From the NCBI GenBank assembly GCA_029339505.1, contig JAQISU010000069.1, positions 9,202,001 to 9,266,000 of the forward strand: a stretch of 64,000 nucleotides of DNA. The letters run 5' to 3'. How positions within the stretch are numbered: position 1 is the first letter of the stretch; the number at the start of each line of letters is the position of its first letter. Both the position numbers and the translations under genes were made by a program. This DNA comes from Unio delphinus. Its lineage: Eukaryota > Mollusca > Bivalvia > Unionida > Unionidae. The notes under the pieces are model-generated. The model ran no database searches and had not been told where the DNA came from. It was given only the letters and a program-made list of their open reading frames with translations. Positions 36,105 through 51,842 of the stretch are shown here, piece by piece.

Positions 36105-37664
36105 AGTGAAGAAGGCATATCATCTTTACTTCGGATGCAAGGTTGGTGACCAAGACAAGCCTTGGGCTCCGCATATATGCTGTGCTACATGTACAACACA
36201 GCTTTCACAGTGGTTGAATTGCAAAAGGTCATCAATGCCGTTTGCAGTCCCAATGGTGTGGTGAGAGCCAAGCAACCACCTAAATGACTGTTACTTCTGC
36301 TTGGTTCCTCCTCTTTCCGGCTGAATAACGAAGCGAAAGAAGTCGAAAATAGTCTACCCAAACATTCCGTCTGCATTGAGACCAGTTCCACATGGTGAGG
36401 GACTTCCTATTCCAGAACCTCCAGCAGAATATTCTCTTGATTCATCTGACGAAGACAAAGGTGAGTCGACCTGTTCTTCTCCTGGTCCATCAGCATGCAG
36501 TGATCCAGATTTTCACTGTGGTGCATCATCAACCCCACACAGAATAACACAGGAAGAACTAAACGACCTGATTCGTGATTTGGACTTATCAAAGAACAAG
36601 GCAGAATTGCTAGGATCAAGACTCCAACAATGGAATCTTCTAGAAGAAGATGTCACAATTACTGCATATCGAAAGCGCCTCCAGCAATTGGAGCCTTTAT
36701 TCAGAAAGGAAAGTAATCTGATATTCTGTTCCGATATTGAGGGCCTCATGAATGCTTTAAAAATCACTCATGACCCACAAGAATGGAGACAATTTGTGGA
36801 CTCTTCGAAACTGAGTCTCAAGGCTGTGCTTTTGCACAATGGAAACATTCTTCCATCTATTCCAGTAGCGTATGCTGTCCACATGAAAGAGACATACGAT
36901 AACTTAAGGCAGCTACTGAATTCCATTGAGTATAACAAGTACAGCTGGCACCTCTGTGGTGATTTGAAGGTAGTTGCCCTTTTAATGGGACTGCAGCAAG
37001 GATATATAAAATACATGTGTTTCTTATGCGAGTGGGATAGCCGAGCAAGGGAAATGCACTACATGAGGAAGGAATGGACTCACAGGCAGAATGTAGCCAT
37101 TGGAGAGAAGAATATCCAACACCCAGCTCTGGTTGAGGCTCAGAAAATCTTGCTACCACCCCTTCACATCAAACTAGGTTTGATGAAGAACTTCGTGAAA
37201 GCCATCGACCGGACTTTGCCAGCATTCCGATACCTGCATGAAAAATTCCCTCGACTCAGAGAAGCAAAGATTAAAGAAGGAGTTTTTGTGGGTCCTCAGA
37301 TTCGAGAGCTTTTCAAAGATGACCATGGAATGCTTTTCGCCTAGTTTCTACAAACTTCCTCGGAAATGTTAGGGCAGAAAGCTATAAGGAACTAGTAGAA
37401 GACATGTTGATGAAGTATAAGAAGCTCTGCTGCAATATGTCTCTAAAGATTCACTTCCTTCATTCCCATTTGGATTTCTTTCCTAGCAACTGTTGTATTG
37501 TTAGTGATGAACACGGCGAACGTTTTCATCAAGATATCGCAACAATGGAACAAAGATACCAAGGAAAATTGTCCACTACAATGCTGGCTGACTACTGCTG
37601 GACACTCCTCAGAGATGCTCCCGAACAGCTGTACAAGAGACAGGCGAAGAAACCTAAGATGTAG
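36105..37664 (+). pseudogene. 3' part of the interrupted repetitive gene (transposase-like family)
   Basis: Continues the family of 20257-20348: YFGCKVGDQDKPWAPHICC (zinc-knuckle cysteines), then ELLGSRLQQWNLLEEDV, LKAVLLHNGNILPSIPVAY, HLCGDLKVVALLMGLQ, CFLCEWDSRA, ILLPPLHIKLGLMKNFVKA, and HFLHSHLDFFPSN followed by VSDEHGERFHQDI. I know it as an abundant uncharacterised, probably transposon-derived gene of arthropods, cnidarians and molluscs; the conserved D and E residues would fit an RNase H-like transposase, but I cannot show this. Frameshifts or stops lie near 36262, 36326 and 37342. Its damage and the insertion both mark it as dead. Confidence 0.7.
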
Positions 37665-39690
37665 TCAATGACTTGATTTTTTATAGGTAGGCTATTACAG
37701 TTGACCTTTTACTATTGGAATGCATTTCGTTATGTAAACATTAATTTCTTGCAGATTACAAAAAAAACTAGAGCCAATTTTGCAATTTGACTGTCATATT
37801 CGTGTTCATCACATAAAAATTGATAAGAATTGACTAATTTGATTTCAGTAACATGACTTTTGTAAAAATTTGTTGTCCAGTGTTATTGGTCATGGGTTGT
37901 CATTCGCTATCGGTTAATGTAATATTATGTTCGTTTCAGTCGTAATAATGTACTGCACCTCGTGTGTTGGACAAAGGCGTTCAATTAAGTCGACAATCTC
38001 ATTACATCCATAATGAGACCGTTGTGATTGCTCGCTTCTTAATAGCCAAATAAATAAGTACCGTATTCACAATTGGTCTCAATAGGAAACATTCTCTTAA
38101 CTTAAAAGGGGAAATATTCATGTGGCTGTCGAAATTGTACAGCTTTATATAAAGTGATGGGTATGAGATATCAACAATACATTTGTCCTGTTACATATGT
38201 CAGGCTACGTTCATTGAGATATTGAATCATTTTACTTAATAGAATGGGTAAAGTGAATATATATGTGCATCGGCATAAAAATAATGATATCATGGTCAGG
38301 AAACACGTGAATATTTAGTTGTGAACACTGATTAAAGAACAAATTTAGATTGTATCACCAAGGCCATGTTTAAATATATTTTTTAGTTACGAACGCTGTT
38401 AATAATATGGACAGGAAAACCAAACACTTGTGTAACGAATGCATTTGCGTGTGAACTAAATATTATTGACATATGAATTCGGCATTCACGTTTATCATGT
38501 TGTTCTCCCAATTATCATATTAATAAGGGAACCTGTTCAAAAGCAAATATATGCGAGAAAAATGTATTATCATATGCTAAAAGTAAATGATGATTAGAAT
38601 ATTCCTACTAGAGTTACGGTTCATTCAAGATTCACTCCCTACTTACAAGCTAATACAAAGGAGGTGTTGTAGTTAAAAGTTTACATGCGAGCTAGATCGT
38701 TGCTATCAATGCAATTTCTTATTAACTATCGATAGGTTCGTAAAAAAACAATGCAATTCTAATTTGATAGCTCATGTCATAACTATAAAAACAGTTGCAA
38801 CAGTTACTTCACAAGGATCATACAATTTATTAACCTTAATAAGTATGATTCCGATTACATCCATAATAACCAAATCATAGCTGCCATCGACAGTAACCAC
38901 CGTTAAAACAGAAGGACATCTAGAACTTAACTAACATTCCTGTTGAAATAAATAGAGTGTAAGAGTTTTTATGTCATTATTCGGTATTAAAGGTATAGAG
39001 TTTGTGTGTAATGTTACACTATAAAGCTGTACTTTGTATCTATCCAGTCCATTTATCATCATACGTTGCCATCTTAATTTAAACGTGCTCACATTTTTAT
39101 TTCGGATAGATGTGACTTGTTAGATTAGTACGCTGAGCGAACTAAGCTTATCTAATCAGGCAGGATCACTATCAAAACCTTTTTATATTGCACATATTAA
39201 TCAATCAAATATATAGTCAAATCGAGATAGACAAAAATTAGTATTAAAATATTACATGCTAAACCTGATTATGGGTTTATACAGTTTGTCCATGTTTTGG
39301 AGAGGTTATGTAATTATGAAAAAAACAAGCCGATGTGCTCCATCTACGACAAGTTGTTTTCTATAGTTATTTACCTGACCTAGTTTCCACGTGGAACTCA
39401 CAGCTTTGTGACATCTTTATTGGACTATATATAGCCATAGTCACTGATATGAAGAACAAAACGTCATTCGAAAGGGGCCGTTAACATTGTTCCAAAGAGT
39501 TAAACTCAAGGAAATATAATTTAGGTGAGAGCTTTCTTTAAATTAGCACCACAGCATATATTCTTGTAATCTTGTTATGTATCACACGAAAACAAACATT
39601 TGTCTTGGCTTGATTTTTTCATATACACACACAATAGTTCCGGATTACAATTGTGAAATGGGTTGTAAATTCTTTGATAATCCGTTTACC
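37665..39690. other. Non-coding stretch
   Basis: AT-rich sequence without a supported gene, RNA or recognisable repeat. Confidence 0.6.
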
Positions 39691-39696
39691 CACCTA

Positions 39697-39840
39697 ACTA
39701 TCTACCTACATACATCCATACATACATACAAACATGCATCATACATACACATATACATACATACATACGTACGTACATACATACATACATACATACATAC
39801 ATACATACATACATACATACATACATACATACATACATAC
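39697..39840. repeat. (CATA)n microsatellite
   Basis: Interrupted CATA repeats become perfect from about 39757 to 39840. An open frame through it (HTYIHTYI) is only the repeat translated. Confidence 0.95.
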
Positions 39841-40015
39841 TTAATCGATTTATCGTCGTAAAAATTTGTTTGATCCTTTTATACGCCTGGACTTTGAATG
39901 TGAACGTTTAAATTGCCAAACGTACTTTCCGCATCATTCAATCATGAAAAGAAAATTAATCAAAAACGTTAATTACTAGCCAATCTTGTAGTCTATTATA
40001 TGTCATTGTAGTATC

Positions 40016-40445
40016 ATGAACTGTCTCTTGCATCTACTTGACATGGCGATACTTGTTCATGGCTACGGAGATCAAACGAGGAATGCATTTCACAACTTGT
40101 ACACCTCTGGAAACACCAAATGTGGGGATAATACAGTGTGCGACTTTAAAGGTTATTCGTACCGATGGTGTTTTGTAGATAAATACGATAACTGGGAATA
40201 TTGCTGCAGTGACGAGTGCTCCATTGAAGGATTCAATACGCGAACGTGCAACTCCGGAGATTACGTGAAGAAAGTGTGTAGTATGTCTACATACAAAGCT
40301 GTAAATGGGCAAACGTGTCATCCGGAATTTCCGTGCGGAACTCATAAATATTTTTGAAATTCCCTCGAATATTGGTGTTATGTAGATACATAGAAGAAAG
40401 TGTATGCTGAATGCTGTCCACCTGATGTTCCGGTTGTTGATGGCT
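40016..40445 (+). pseudogene. Degenerate cysteine-rich (fibronectin-II/kringle-like) fragment
   Basis: The open part 40016-40357 has CDFKGYSYRWCFVDKYDNW followed by EYCC and further cysteines (CNSGD, KKVC, QTCHPEFPCG). After a TGA, a second diverged unit with YWCYVDT, a stop, and AECC follows to about 40440. Two tandem units of the form YxWCxVD...CC are visible. Aromatic-Trp-Cys spacing resembles fibronectin type II or kringle-like extracellular modules, but I cannot assign it. It is either a dead exon pair or an exon with misjudged boundaries. Confidence 0.35.
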
Positions 40446-41167
40446 GATTCAAATAGCATCTGTTCTGTGAAATGTCAAATAACTCTTTACTGTTGAATGT
40501 ACTAGGAAACACTTATATTTTTTACAAGGTAGAACGTGTTACATTAGACACTTTGCATTTTATTAAAGTTACAAAGATTTTAGTAATAACGATACAAGTT
40601 TGATCTATAAAAATCAAACAAATTTGAATGGTAACATTGTGCTGCCTAAACATAAGTCTGTAAGTCGCATATGAAAATACCATTTATTCGTCTTTTTGTT
40701 TTTGGACAATAATTTAATAAACGGCAATACCAACAAGCCTTGTGGGCTTATTATTCAATAACCACAAATATATCAGGAAGATCTTGATTACTTCTATTCA
40801 CGCCAGGTAATGATGATAATATGGAATAGACTAAAGTAATACAAGTATACGTGTATGTGCATTATTATGTTAGGAAAATAAATGATATAGCATGACGAGA
40901 AGCGCAACATTGACAGATATGAAAACGTTATAATGATTTGCATTACTTGGATTTAGCCAACAATGTGAAAACAAAAGTACCAATATCATACCTCGCACGC
41001 TGAAGCATAATACAATTTTGACGGGTTCACCTAAGTACACGGCCAAGGCTACTCTAAAAGGGTAATGAATTCAAAACACTATTACAAGTTAGGCTCTTTA
41101 ACACCAGAGGTGTGTACAATGTTGTACCACTCAATTTAGATTTCTTTCTATCAAATCGAGTAATGAC

Positions 41168-41520
41168 TTTTTATACAAACGAGAAGCTGATATTGCAGAA
41201 AAATTGACAAAACCTCCCGGTACTCCATGGGAAAAATATCGAGGAGAAATACATCTTCAAGGGTATAGTTATTGTGGCCCTAGAACCAGACTCGTCATCA
41301 GACTTGATAGCCAAGACCAGCAACGACCTGGCAAATATTTGATAAAAGCTATTGATAAGGCGTCTCATGCTCATGATGTCGCTTATAAAAGTCGCAATCT
41401 GCAACATAGACATGTCGCAGATGTGAAATTCATTCATGCGTTAAATTCTATCATTGATAAATCCTTCAAACAAACATTACAGTCCTGGATGAAAAGTAAA
41501 TTAATGCCGGGTGTTTGCAA
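41168..41520 (+). pseudogene. Phospholipase A2 domain relic
   Basis: Carries PPGTPWEKYRGE, YSYCGPRT (calcium loop with Gly to Arg change) and HAHDVAYKSRN, then a helical tail. In this copy the frame runs without stop into the integrase N-terminus (YYSQRRYWRGKSA) up to 41614, whereas C has a stop between the two. The zinc ribbon is missing. Confidence 0.7.
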
Positions 41521-42320
41521 TCAATATTCTATAATCTTTTATTATTCCCAAAGAAGATACTGGCGGGGTAAGTCAGCAATTGATAAACTCGCTAACGCCG
41601 CAAAAGTAAAGTAAATACCATTGCGACGGATTGGTTATCCAAACAGGCGATATGGCAGATTTATTTACTACCGCCTAAACAAATTCACTTCGCACATTTT
41701 GATGTAAGCACCCCTAATGAAGTTCATCAGGCTAGTCTGTTATTTCTGCTGCATGATACTGTTAATAAACACACATACAAATACGCGCTAACAATAGTTG
41801 ATGTTGCTGGTCAATACAAAGAAGCTGAACCATTGTTGGCCAAGTCTTCAACTTACGTAGCTTCTGCATTTGAAAGGATTTATCGACGAGGTCCTCAGCT
41901 GTGGCCAAATCTATTACAGGTTTATCCTGGCAAGGATTTTCAGGGTGCAGTGTTATCAACAATGAAGCCTCATAATACCACGTTACGACGAGGACATACA
42001 GCACTACACCGCGATCAGACAATTGTTGAAAGTTTTAATCGGACACTTGCTGAGAGGTTATTTTGATATCAATACACGAAGGAATTCAGCGAAGATAAAC
42101 GACCTCGTGAATGGGTCAAGACATTACCAACTGTAATTACCGCGCTAAATAATGAAATTACTCGAACAATCAATATGAAACCTGTTCTCACGATCATAAA
42201 GAAGAATATACCCGTACAAAAACCACAAAATGAGTTTTCAAAACAACGAATACTCGGAAATGTTACTGTGAGATATTTATATGAAGCATGTGCACTTGAA
42301 GGTTGTTTTAACTAGCACCT
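41521..42320 (+). pseudogene. Integrase relic
   Basis: The integrase N-terminus ends at a TAA at about 41612. The core is recognisable from about 41660 (NEVHQA...) through LLQVYPGKDFQGAV, where the second catalytic Asp of VDPG is Tyr, to IVESFNRTLAERLF and a TGA at 42064-42066. The C-terminal region lacks the palindrome that copy C has and is cut short near 42305. Confidence 0.75.
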
Positions 42321-43306
42321 CTGAGTCTGTTACACTCAAAACAAGTCAACTTCACATTATCACAGGTATGACCAAGAATGTTGTTTTTGCCTGTCTGCGG
42401 TAAATTGACGAAGATATTTATCCGAATACTGCCAACGCATTATACAATTAAAGCTCGCGCAGTTATTATTATGTTGTTCAGTGTAATTATACATTCAATA
42501 TTAATATCAAATTCTCGTTTATTTTCTTGACATGTTGCTTATAAACAGCCATTTGTTTCTAATTATATCATTGCTGACAATATCACTGATTGTGGTGTCA
42601 TTAGCATATAAAACAACTCTTCGAAGATGATTTATTTTTTGTATTCTGGAAACTGCGAGATGAACTAAATTCGACCACTCGATGCGATCATCTACGATCC
42701 AAACAATCGAATCAAATATATTCAGTCCTTGCGAAGAATGTATCGTCATTGCGTATCTTAGCGTCCATGGAGAGTTATCAGCTCGCAAAGAATCTTCGAC
42801 AACATTGATATCAACCGACATAATATTATTTAACACGAGAATCAGCCTCTCAGTCTGGCCAGGAATATCAACTTCAATGTTCTGTCTTCGTGAATACGTA
42901 GGCCTATTACACAATAGCGCTGGTCTCCACGCTTCACACAAATCATTTAACTGGGGTTCTGAAATTATTTCACGCGCTATTGCACACTGTATTTTATCCA
43001 GTTGTAATCTGATTACTTTCTTAAACTCACTTAATTCTGCATCAAGTGATATATGGTCAGTATTAATGTTTTCATAATAATCTACAAAGTCCTTCAGCCA
43101 ATCATACGGATATAAACAGACAAATCGTGTGGTTCACAATGAGCGCCACAAATTATCACAGCTGTATTTTTCAGTAACAACGAATCAAGACATATTTTAA
43201 TATATCTGACGATACTGTGCATATCTTATTCCTAATGATTTCAGGAATATATTTCTCACCCATTCGATCTGGAGTCCATTCATCACCTTTTCATTGAAAA
43301 TAACTG

Positions 43307-43539
<233 letters not shown>

Positions 43540-43589
43540 AATCAACTCCTCTCTGTTTCATCTCTCTTGCAAATCTGTGTGTTGGTGGT

Positions 43590-43598
43590 AATTATTAT

Positions 43599-43670
<72 letters not shown>

Positions 43671-45560
43671 GACTTTGTATAGCGCCTAATCTTTCGAAGC
43701 TCTAAGCGCTTTACAAAATCATTAATGATATGACTACACTACAGAACAACAAATGACAAAAACAATGAAATTGGAAAACATAAAAACATGCTAAAAACAT
43801 ATACAATACAAAGCATGATTAGGTCGCTAAGTTTGTCCCTGCAGTCGTAACCGATGAGTCTTGACAGCACTTTTAAAAGGGACCACTGTGTTTTTGTGTC
43901 TAATGTCAATGGGCAATTCGTTACACGTCACCGGATCCTGGTGTGCAAACAAAAGCTGTCCATATGACTTTGTTTTCACCTTACGATTATCAGAAGACGA
44001 GCGTACGGATCTGGCTGGTGTATACGCATGGGTGAGGCTGGATAGGTATGTTGGACTGGAGTCTGTCATTAAAATATAGCACAAAGACCAAATTCGGTGT
44101 TAGATTCTGTATCGCATTGATAGCCAATGTGGGGTACAGAGAGGTGGTGAGGTGTCCTCTGATCGAGGTACTCTAAAGATGAAACCTTGCAGCTGTGTTT
44201 TGAACTGTTTGAAGTTTCTGGAGTAAATATTGTGATGAACCAGACAGATTTGAGTTACAATATTCCAGTCTTGAAAGTACTAATGAACACACAAGTGTTT
44301 TTGTGGCATCAACTGAAAGATATTTACAAATGGATCTGATGATCCTCAATTCAAGATATGCAGCCCTGCAGATGTTCATGACATGTTGGTGCAATGTGAG
44401 AGTACTGTCTAGAGTAACGCCTAGATTCCGTACTGACTGTGATAAATTAATGTTGGTGTTGCTGATATTTATTGTCTGAGGTAAAGGATGTGAATGAGAA
44501 AGTATGTGTGTTGTGATCATAATAGCTTCAGTTTTATCATCATTCATCTGCAGCTTGTTATATGTCATCCATGATTTCACATCAGAAATGCACTTCTTTA
44601 TTACATGGATGGTAGCATCAACTTCAGTTTGGTGGCTATACTTGTATATTTAGATGTCATTGGCGTACAATTGGTGCGACACTGGGTGATGATCTATGAC
44701 ACTTGAGAGCGGCCGAGTGTACAAAATGAAGGGAACTTTTCGAAGAACATATCCCTGTGGAACACCACAACATTGGTCAACTGGGCAGGAGTGTATTCCA
44801 TTTGCAGATATAATTTGTGTCCTGTTGACTAAGTAGGACTTGAACCACTGTAAGGCTATATTCTGAATGCCAAATATATGCTGGAGACGGTGATGTAATA
44901 CATCATGGTCTATTGTGTCAAATGCTGCAGATAAATCCAGGAGAGTGAAGACTGTAATCTTTCCATTATCCAAAGTAGAGAGAATGTCACTAAATACTTT
45001 CAGAAGAGTAGTTTCGGTACTGTGGCAAGGGCGATATGCAGACTGTACATTGCTAAAAAGACTGTTCGAATTGAAATGAGATACAAGTTGAGTTAGAACA
45101 ACCTTAACTAAGATTTTTTATATGAAAGGGAGATTAGAAACTGGGCGGTAGTTCTTTAAATCGTTATGGTCCAGTGTTGGTTTCTTCAGCAGTGGCTTTA
45201 CAATGGCAGTTTTGAAAAATGATGGGAATTCCCCTGATGAGAGAGAAATAGTAATGACATCTGTTAGTGAAGGTAATATTGGGTCTAAGCATTCAAGCAG
45301 CAATGATGTCGGAATCGGATCAAGTTCACAAGACTTTGGTGTACTTTTCATCACGATTGTTCCTACTAAATCTATAGAAACAGGTTTAAATACTCCTAAC
45401 GGTTGTCGCTGAAATTCTGCATCATAACTGTATGGTGACGAATCAGTTGAGATTGTGCTGTCAGCGAAACTCTAATGGTTTGAACTTTGTCATCGAGGAA
45501 ATGTGCAAATTCGTCTGCTAGGTCTAGTGGAAAAAAGCTTGTTGGAAGTGGTGTACATTT
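43590..45560 (-). mobile_element. 5'-truncated CR1/L2-type LINE with (ATT)n tail
   Basis: Reverse-transcriptase blocks on the minus strand: KPLLKKPTLDHNDLKNYRPVSN (45118-45354; cut here only as landmark words KPLLKK and LKNYRPVSN), LDLSAAFDTIDH and GVPQG (44650-44973; the YADD box reads YANDI), and KLQMNDDKTEAIM (44173-44580). The minus-strand 3' end is GC-richer (GTAAAGCGCTTAGAGC) and ends in an (ATT)n array (43590-43668), typical of this LINE type. It inserted into copy D's helicase: D homology stops at about 43588 and resumes at about 45560. Confidence 0.85.
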
Positions 45561-46088
45561 GTAGAATCATGTTTGATTTCCCTCGAAATAATTGGATCAC
45601 ACTAGTCGTCTTCCCTGACCCACCACAACCGTTTAAGTAATTGGTTTTATATCTACATATTTGATCGGAAAAGGAATGGCTTTCGATTGTTCTGATATTT
45701 TTTTATGTAATTGTTTTCAATCGTAACATCTGCTGATTTAGAATGATCGTGCATTAATTTTTTCCGATTCGCCATGATCCATAACAATTATCAGAATTTG
45801 TAAGTTCAACCACCGCTTCGCTATGTTTGTTATCTATATAAAATGAATCGGTCGTTACCCTGACCGCGGTGTCAGGAAATCTATTTATCATCGAAAGTAA
45901 ATTGATAGAAGCATAAGCAAGCATAGACGCTACTAGATGTACGTATTGGATACTTTCTCCATCTACGAAGCTAACGATTGTACCAAATCTTGTTCCATCG
46001 GATAAGTAGGCATTTCACGATTGACATATATACCTATAGATGTTGCATCTACGATTATAAAATCGTGTTCAACATCGTCTAGAATTAA

Positions 46089-47230
46089 TTATGAGTAATG
46101 TCGCTTGTGATCGTATGCTCCACTATGTGTGAATTTTGTAATGATTCTTCTTCTGAGATGTTTTGCATTTTTATGATTGACATCAAAGATCTCTTTTAAT
46201 GCTTTAACAATATATTTTTCGTCGAAATCAGGACAATGTTCTTTGTAATTATTACTTATACTATCTACATTATCGGGTTGTGGTAAGTAAATTCAGTCTG
46301 AGCGTCAAATGATATAATTGCCTCACTGACAATCAACGATAGCATTAGTTTACAATCAATAATATACCGTAATAGCCCTATTGGTACACAGTGGGGCTTT
46401 TTCAGATTTATGTCTACCAAACCAAACATAACAGAACGGATGAAGTCCTTGTGCAAACGCGAATGATACCACACTAGCGAATCCGGTTAGATCAAAATAG
46501 GGAAGTGGTCCATTAATCGCAACACGGGTCATCGAGTGTGTGGGATGTCCACATCATTTAAAATACTCAGAGCATTCACCCATCCCGAGAAAACTCGCCT
46601 GATAACATGCAACCATAACCGAGAAAACATTTTTGGGATCATATTTAGTATTCCATAATTCATTATATCCGTATTCTAAACAACGCGCTTGAACATCTGC
46701 GATAAATTAAAATCTAGTTGGTTTACACAAATTTTTTACTCTTTTTTATGTGCCGCGACAGATGGAACAGTAAAACAGTTTGTTAGTAATTGCTCAGCAT
46801 TATCATTTGAACATTTTCAGCGACTTTTCTCTTCTCGTCGTGAAGAGATTCAGTACGGTACATTTCCCCGTTAGATCTTACAAATTGATCGACTTTACAC
46901 TCTTCGTCTTTAAAACTCTGAAAATACCACACTGATACAGGATAGTTTTTACTTAACTCATGAATAAAATCAAACATGTTACTGGCATAGCTCTCTGTGC
47001 GGGTAATATCTTACAATTCGATCTCGCGGAAATATTGCGGAGTTCAACGCGTGTGTATTATGATCAATGAGTTTGATTAGAACCCCATTTTTGATATTTC
47101 GATTCGTATATATTTATCCTGCTACTATTTTTGGAAAACTAAATGATGTTTCTATTGAATTGTGTCCCCAGTATCCTTCACTATTAGTGCCCATTTTTTG
47201 TTTTCCGCTTTAGATCTGTTAACTTGTTTC
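46089..47230 (-). pseudogene. B-family polymerase N-terminal part, relic
   Basis: Aligns with 24484-25680 of copy C, ending at the TAA at 46089-46091, which is the same aligned position as the TAG of C. Recognisable pieces include the region around ATACCCATTGG (46370-46470) and the FDFIHEL segment near 46960. Many frame changes. The tandem-repeat domain is deleted (junction near 47235). Confidence 0.7.
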
Positions 47231-47368
47231 AACGCATCGCATTTTTCCAGGGTATAATTTTGGACAATCCCTCAAACTCATTCATGCTATAATTACTAAA
47301 AGTATTTAAGAAAATAATGTATATATAATGAATCACTTGCAAGTGGCTTATGATAGGATCACTAACCG

Positions 47369-47504
47369 TTTGTTTGTTTAATTAATTTTTTAACGGCGCA
47401 CCAGGACACTTAGGCTATTTAGCGCGATACAATAGGTTATACTTGTACATGATTAAAATCCTAAAAGGTTTTATATCGACCAGCGACATAGAAAACGGAT
47501 CTAT
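47369..47504. other. Short non-coding flank between copy D and the MULE
   Basis: Copy D homology ends at about 47368, after the conserved start of the Cys-rich gene (AATGAATCAC...AAGTGGCTTATGAT). No feature is seen here. Confidence 0.5.
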
Positions 47505-49688
47505 GAGAGTTAATCACACGAAAGTTAATCACGCGACATTTAAACAACGACAGTTAATCACAGCGACACTCAATCAGGCGACACATAATCGCAGTAATAG
47601 ATAATCACAGCGACATATAATCACAACATTATATTGTATTTTAAACATATTTTTGAACATTTTATTTCTATATAATGGTACAAATACGAGTGTTGGTTTA
47701 TCTATTGATGTTTTAAACAGGAGGCAAGTTCTGCATGGATTCGATAGGCAATTAGAAACAAATCCGTTATTACACTCCAAATACGTATTAGTATTACACA
47801 TTCGTTCCACATCATTAATTCTTAATTATTTTTTACAAACTTTTGTGTCGACTTCACCTGCTTGGAATGGAACGCAATTAAGAACTACTCTGTGTTATTG
47901 TCTTCTCAGTTAAACAGGAGGCAAGTTCAGCTTGGATTCGATAGACAATTAGGCCATTGTTATCTTATCAATTACCTATTTTGACTGGAAGTATATAAAC
48001 CATATGAATTCCAACATTTATATTTTCTAAACATAACATTAAAATAAATTCAGTTAACATGGATATAGCTTTACTTTTGAAACATCAACTAAGGGTTGCC
48101 CAAAGGTTATATGTGGAAACTTTAAATATGTAAAGTTCCGTGAAAACAAGAATGGACAGACGTATTGGCGCTGCTAGATGTTTCGGCGTTTCAAATGCAA
48201 AGCTCATCTGACGACAGAAGGAGATGGCATCGTAACCAACAACGATCAGGGACACACACATGAAGGCAGCATCGCTACATCACTCGCACGTAAAGCGGTG
48301 GCCGAAATGAAGATCAAAATGGGTGAATCATCATCCACGCCAGCTGCCGTTATAGGATCGATTTCACGAAGATTAGACAATCCCGTGCGCATGGCGCTGC
48401 CGAAGCAATCAACCCTTATTCGCACTCTCCAACGCAGAAGAGCTATACTTGCCGACAATGATAATGAAGTAGTGTTGCCTCCACCGACAGGCCGATACTA
48501 ACTTCACTGTTCCACCACGTTTTGTTGACATGATCCTCTACGACTCTGGAGCAGAAGATGAAGACCGTATACTGAGTTTGGGATGCCACGAATTACTCGA
48601 CGGACCGACGCGCGCCAAGCTGTGGCTTGCAGATGGAACGTTTGCAGTAGTGTCTTTTATTTTTTTTCAGCTGTATTCGATTAATTTCGAGCTATGTCCT
48701 GGCAATAATCCAGTCCGCAACAAGCAACGATCTTCGTATGAGTGCATACTAGCTCAGATGAAAATTATGATACCAGCAGCAAATCCTGAACGAGATCTTG
48801 TCGACTTCGAAACGGCTGCGATGTCTGCGTTCCAGGCCGCGTATCCTAATGCAGTCATATTCGGATGTTATTTCCACCTCTGTCAAAGCGTTTGCGTAAG
48901 GTGAATGACATCGGGATGAAACAGGAATACGAAACCAACAACACTGTCTGTGGAAGTATCCGCTGCTTAGCTGGTTTGACTCTCGTGCCGGAAGTCGATG
49001 TCATAGAAGCTTTCGATCTTCTCGCTGATGATAGTGTTGATCTACATGAGCGCATGCCGGAATTGCTATCATAGTTCGAACACACTTATATCCAAGGACG
49101 CCGCCGTGCTGGACGAGCAGGCAACTATATTCCAAGTATATTTCCGGTGCATAGTGGGAATCAACATCATGCAGCATTTGACGGCATTGCTCGAACAACC
49201 AACGCCGTGGAGGGATGGAACTATGGTCTTCAAACCTTATTTCAATGTCATCACCCTACTCTGTGGAAATTCTTAGATGGCATCTCAATAGATATGCAGA
49301 ATCAGAAATCGACCTCTACAAGGTTTAACTGGAGTTCAGCAGATTCAAAGGAAGAAGTACAGGGAATTGAAGGAACGTGTGGCTCGTGCAGTTGGACTAT
49401 ATTTGGCTGCCGACGTGCTGCAGCGTTTGCGCGCCATGGCTCATCTGTCTCATCAGTAAATTGCTATAAATTAAAATATAATTTTTTTATTGAATTTTTT
49501 GCAGTAAATTAAAATATAAGTTTTCATTGAATTTCTTTTTTATTGAATTATAATGATTTTACAAACGAAAAAGGGTATTATAAAAAGTCACTATACATTG
49601 TGATTATCTGTCACTGTGATTATGTGTCGCGTGATTATGTGTCGCTGTGATTATGTGCCGCTGTGATTAACTGTCGTGATTAACTCTC
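47505..49688 (+). mobile_element. MULE (Mutator-like) DNA transposon, 2.2 kb
   Basis: The left end GAGAGTTAATCAC and the right end GTGATTAACTCTC are inverted. Behind each lies a run of 4-7 degenerate AATCACAGCGACA units (47505-47640, and inverted at 49590-49688). In between is a broken FLYWCH/MULE transposase gene. I see no convincing 9-11 bp target duplication beside the ends. Confidence 0.75.
48059..49520 (+). pseudogene. FLYWCH zinc finger plus MULE transposase, broken
   Basis: A FLYWCH-type finger (KYVKFRENKNGQTYWRC, then RRFKCKAHL and NDQGHTHEG) is split by a stop at about 48173. The transposase core follows in several frames: LWLADGTF with the first Asp (48530-48904), DFETAAMSAFQ and GCYFHLCQS with the C/H pair, and TTNAVEGWNYGLQTLF with the Glu (about 49190-49250). 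At least three frame changes exist. Such transposases move DNA by cut and paste; this copy is dead. Confidence 0.75.
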
Positions 49689-50190
49689 CGCACACCGCTC
49701 ACTGAACTTAGTCACAATGAAACAGTGGCCCTATTCATGTGTGGTCTTAAACCTCACTTATATCGACTGCAAGAACGACCATAAAGACCTAATAAAATTT
49801 CCTAGCATAAATATTGTCACTAGAATGTAATACTGCGTTCAACAAGACGCTAGGTATAGCACGATCTTTTGTTAATTATAATGTGATCGCAAAGACCTAA
49901 TAATGTGTCCTACCATACGTATTTTCACTAGAAGGTAATACATGTTACCTGTTACTCTTGCAGAGACTGTCACCTTTTTGTTTCAATTTTAAATAGTACT
50001 TGCACCTAGAACACGCATTAAGTCACTTAATTACACACCTATTACTCAAAACGTTATTACGATATCAGGTCCTATATATGTCTTTAGTACAGAAGTATAT
50101 TCACGATTCACCAAATTATGAGGCCCTGTACACAATCTGTTTGTTCATAAGCAAATACAAAAATACAACAACTAAAGATTTTTAATAAAT
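49689..50190. repeat. Non-coding stretch with a two-copy diverged repeat
   Basis: A unit of about 60 bp (AAAGACCTAATAA...CCTA.CATA..TATT.TCACTAGAA.GTAATAC) occurs at about 49776-49833 and 49880-49940. No gene. Confidence 0.6.
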
Positions 50191-50193
50191 ACG

Positions 50194-51842
<1,649 letters not shown>

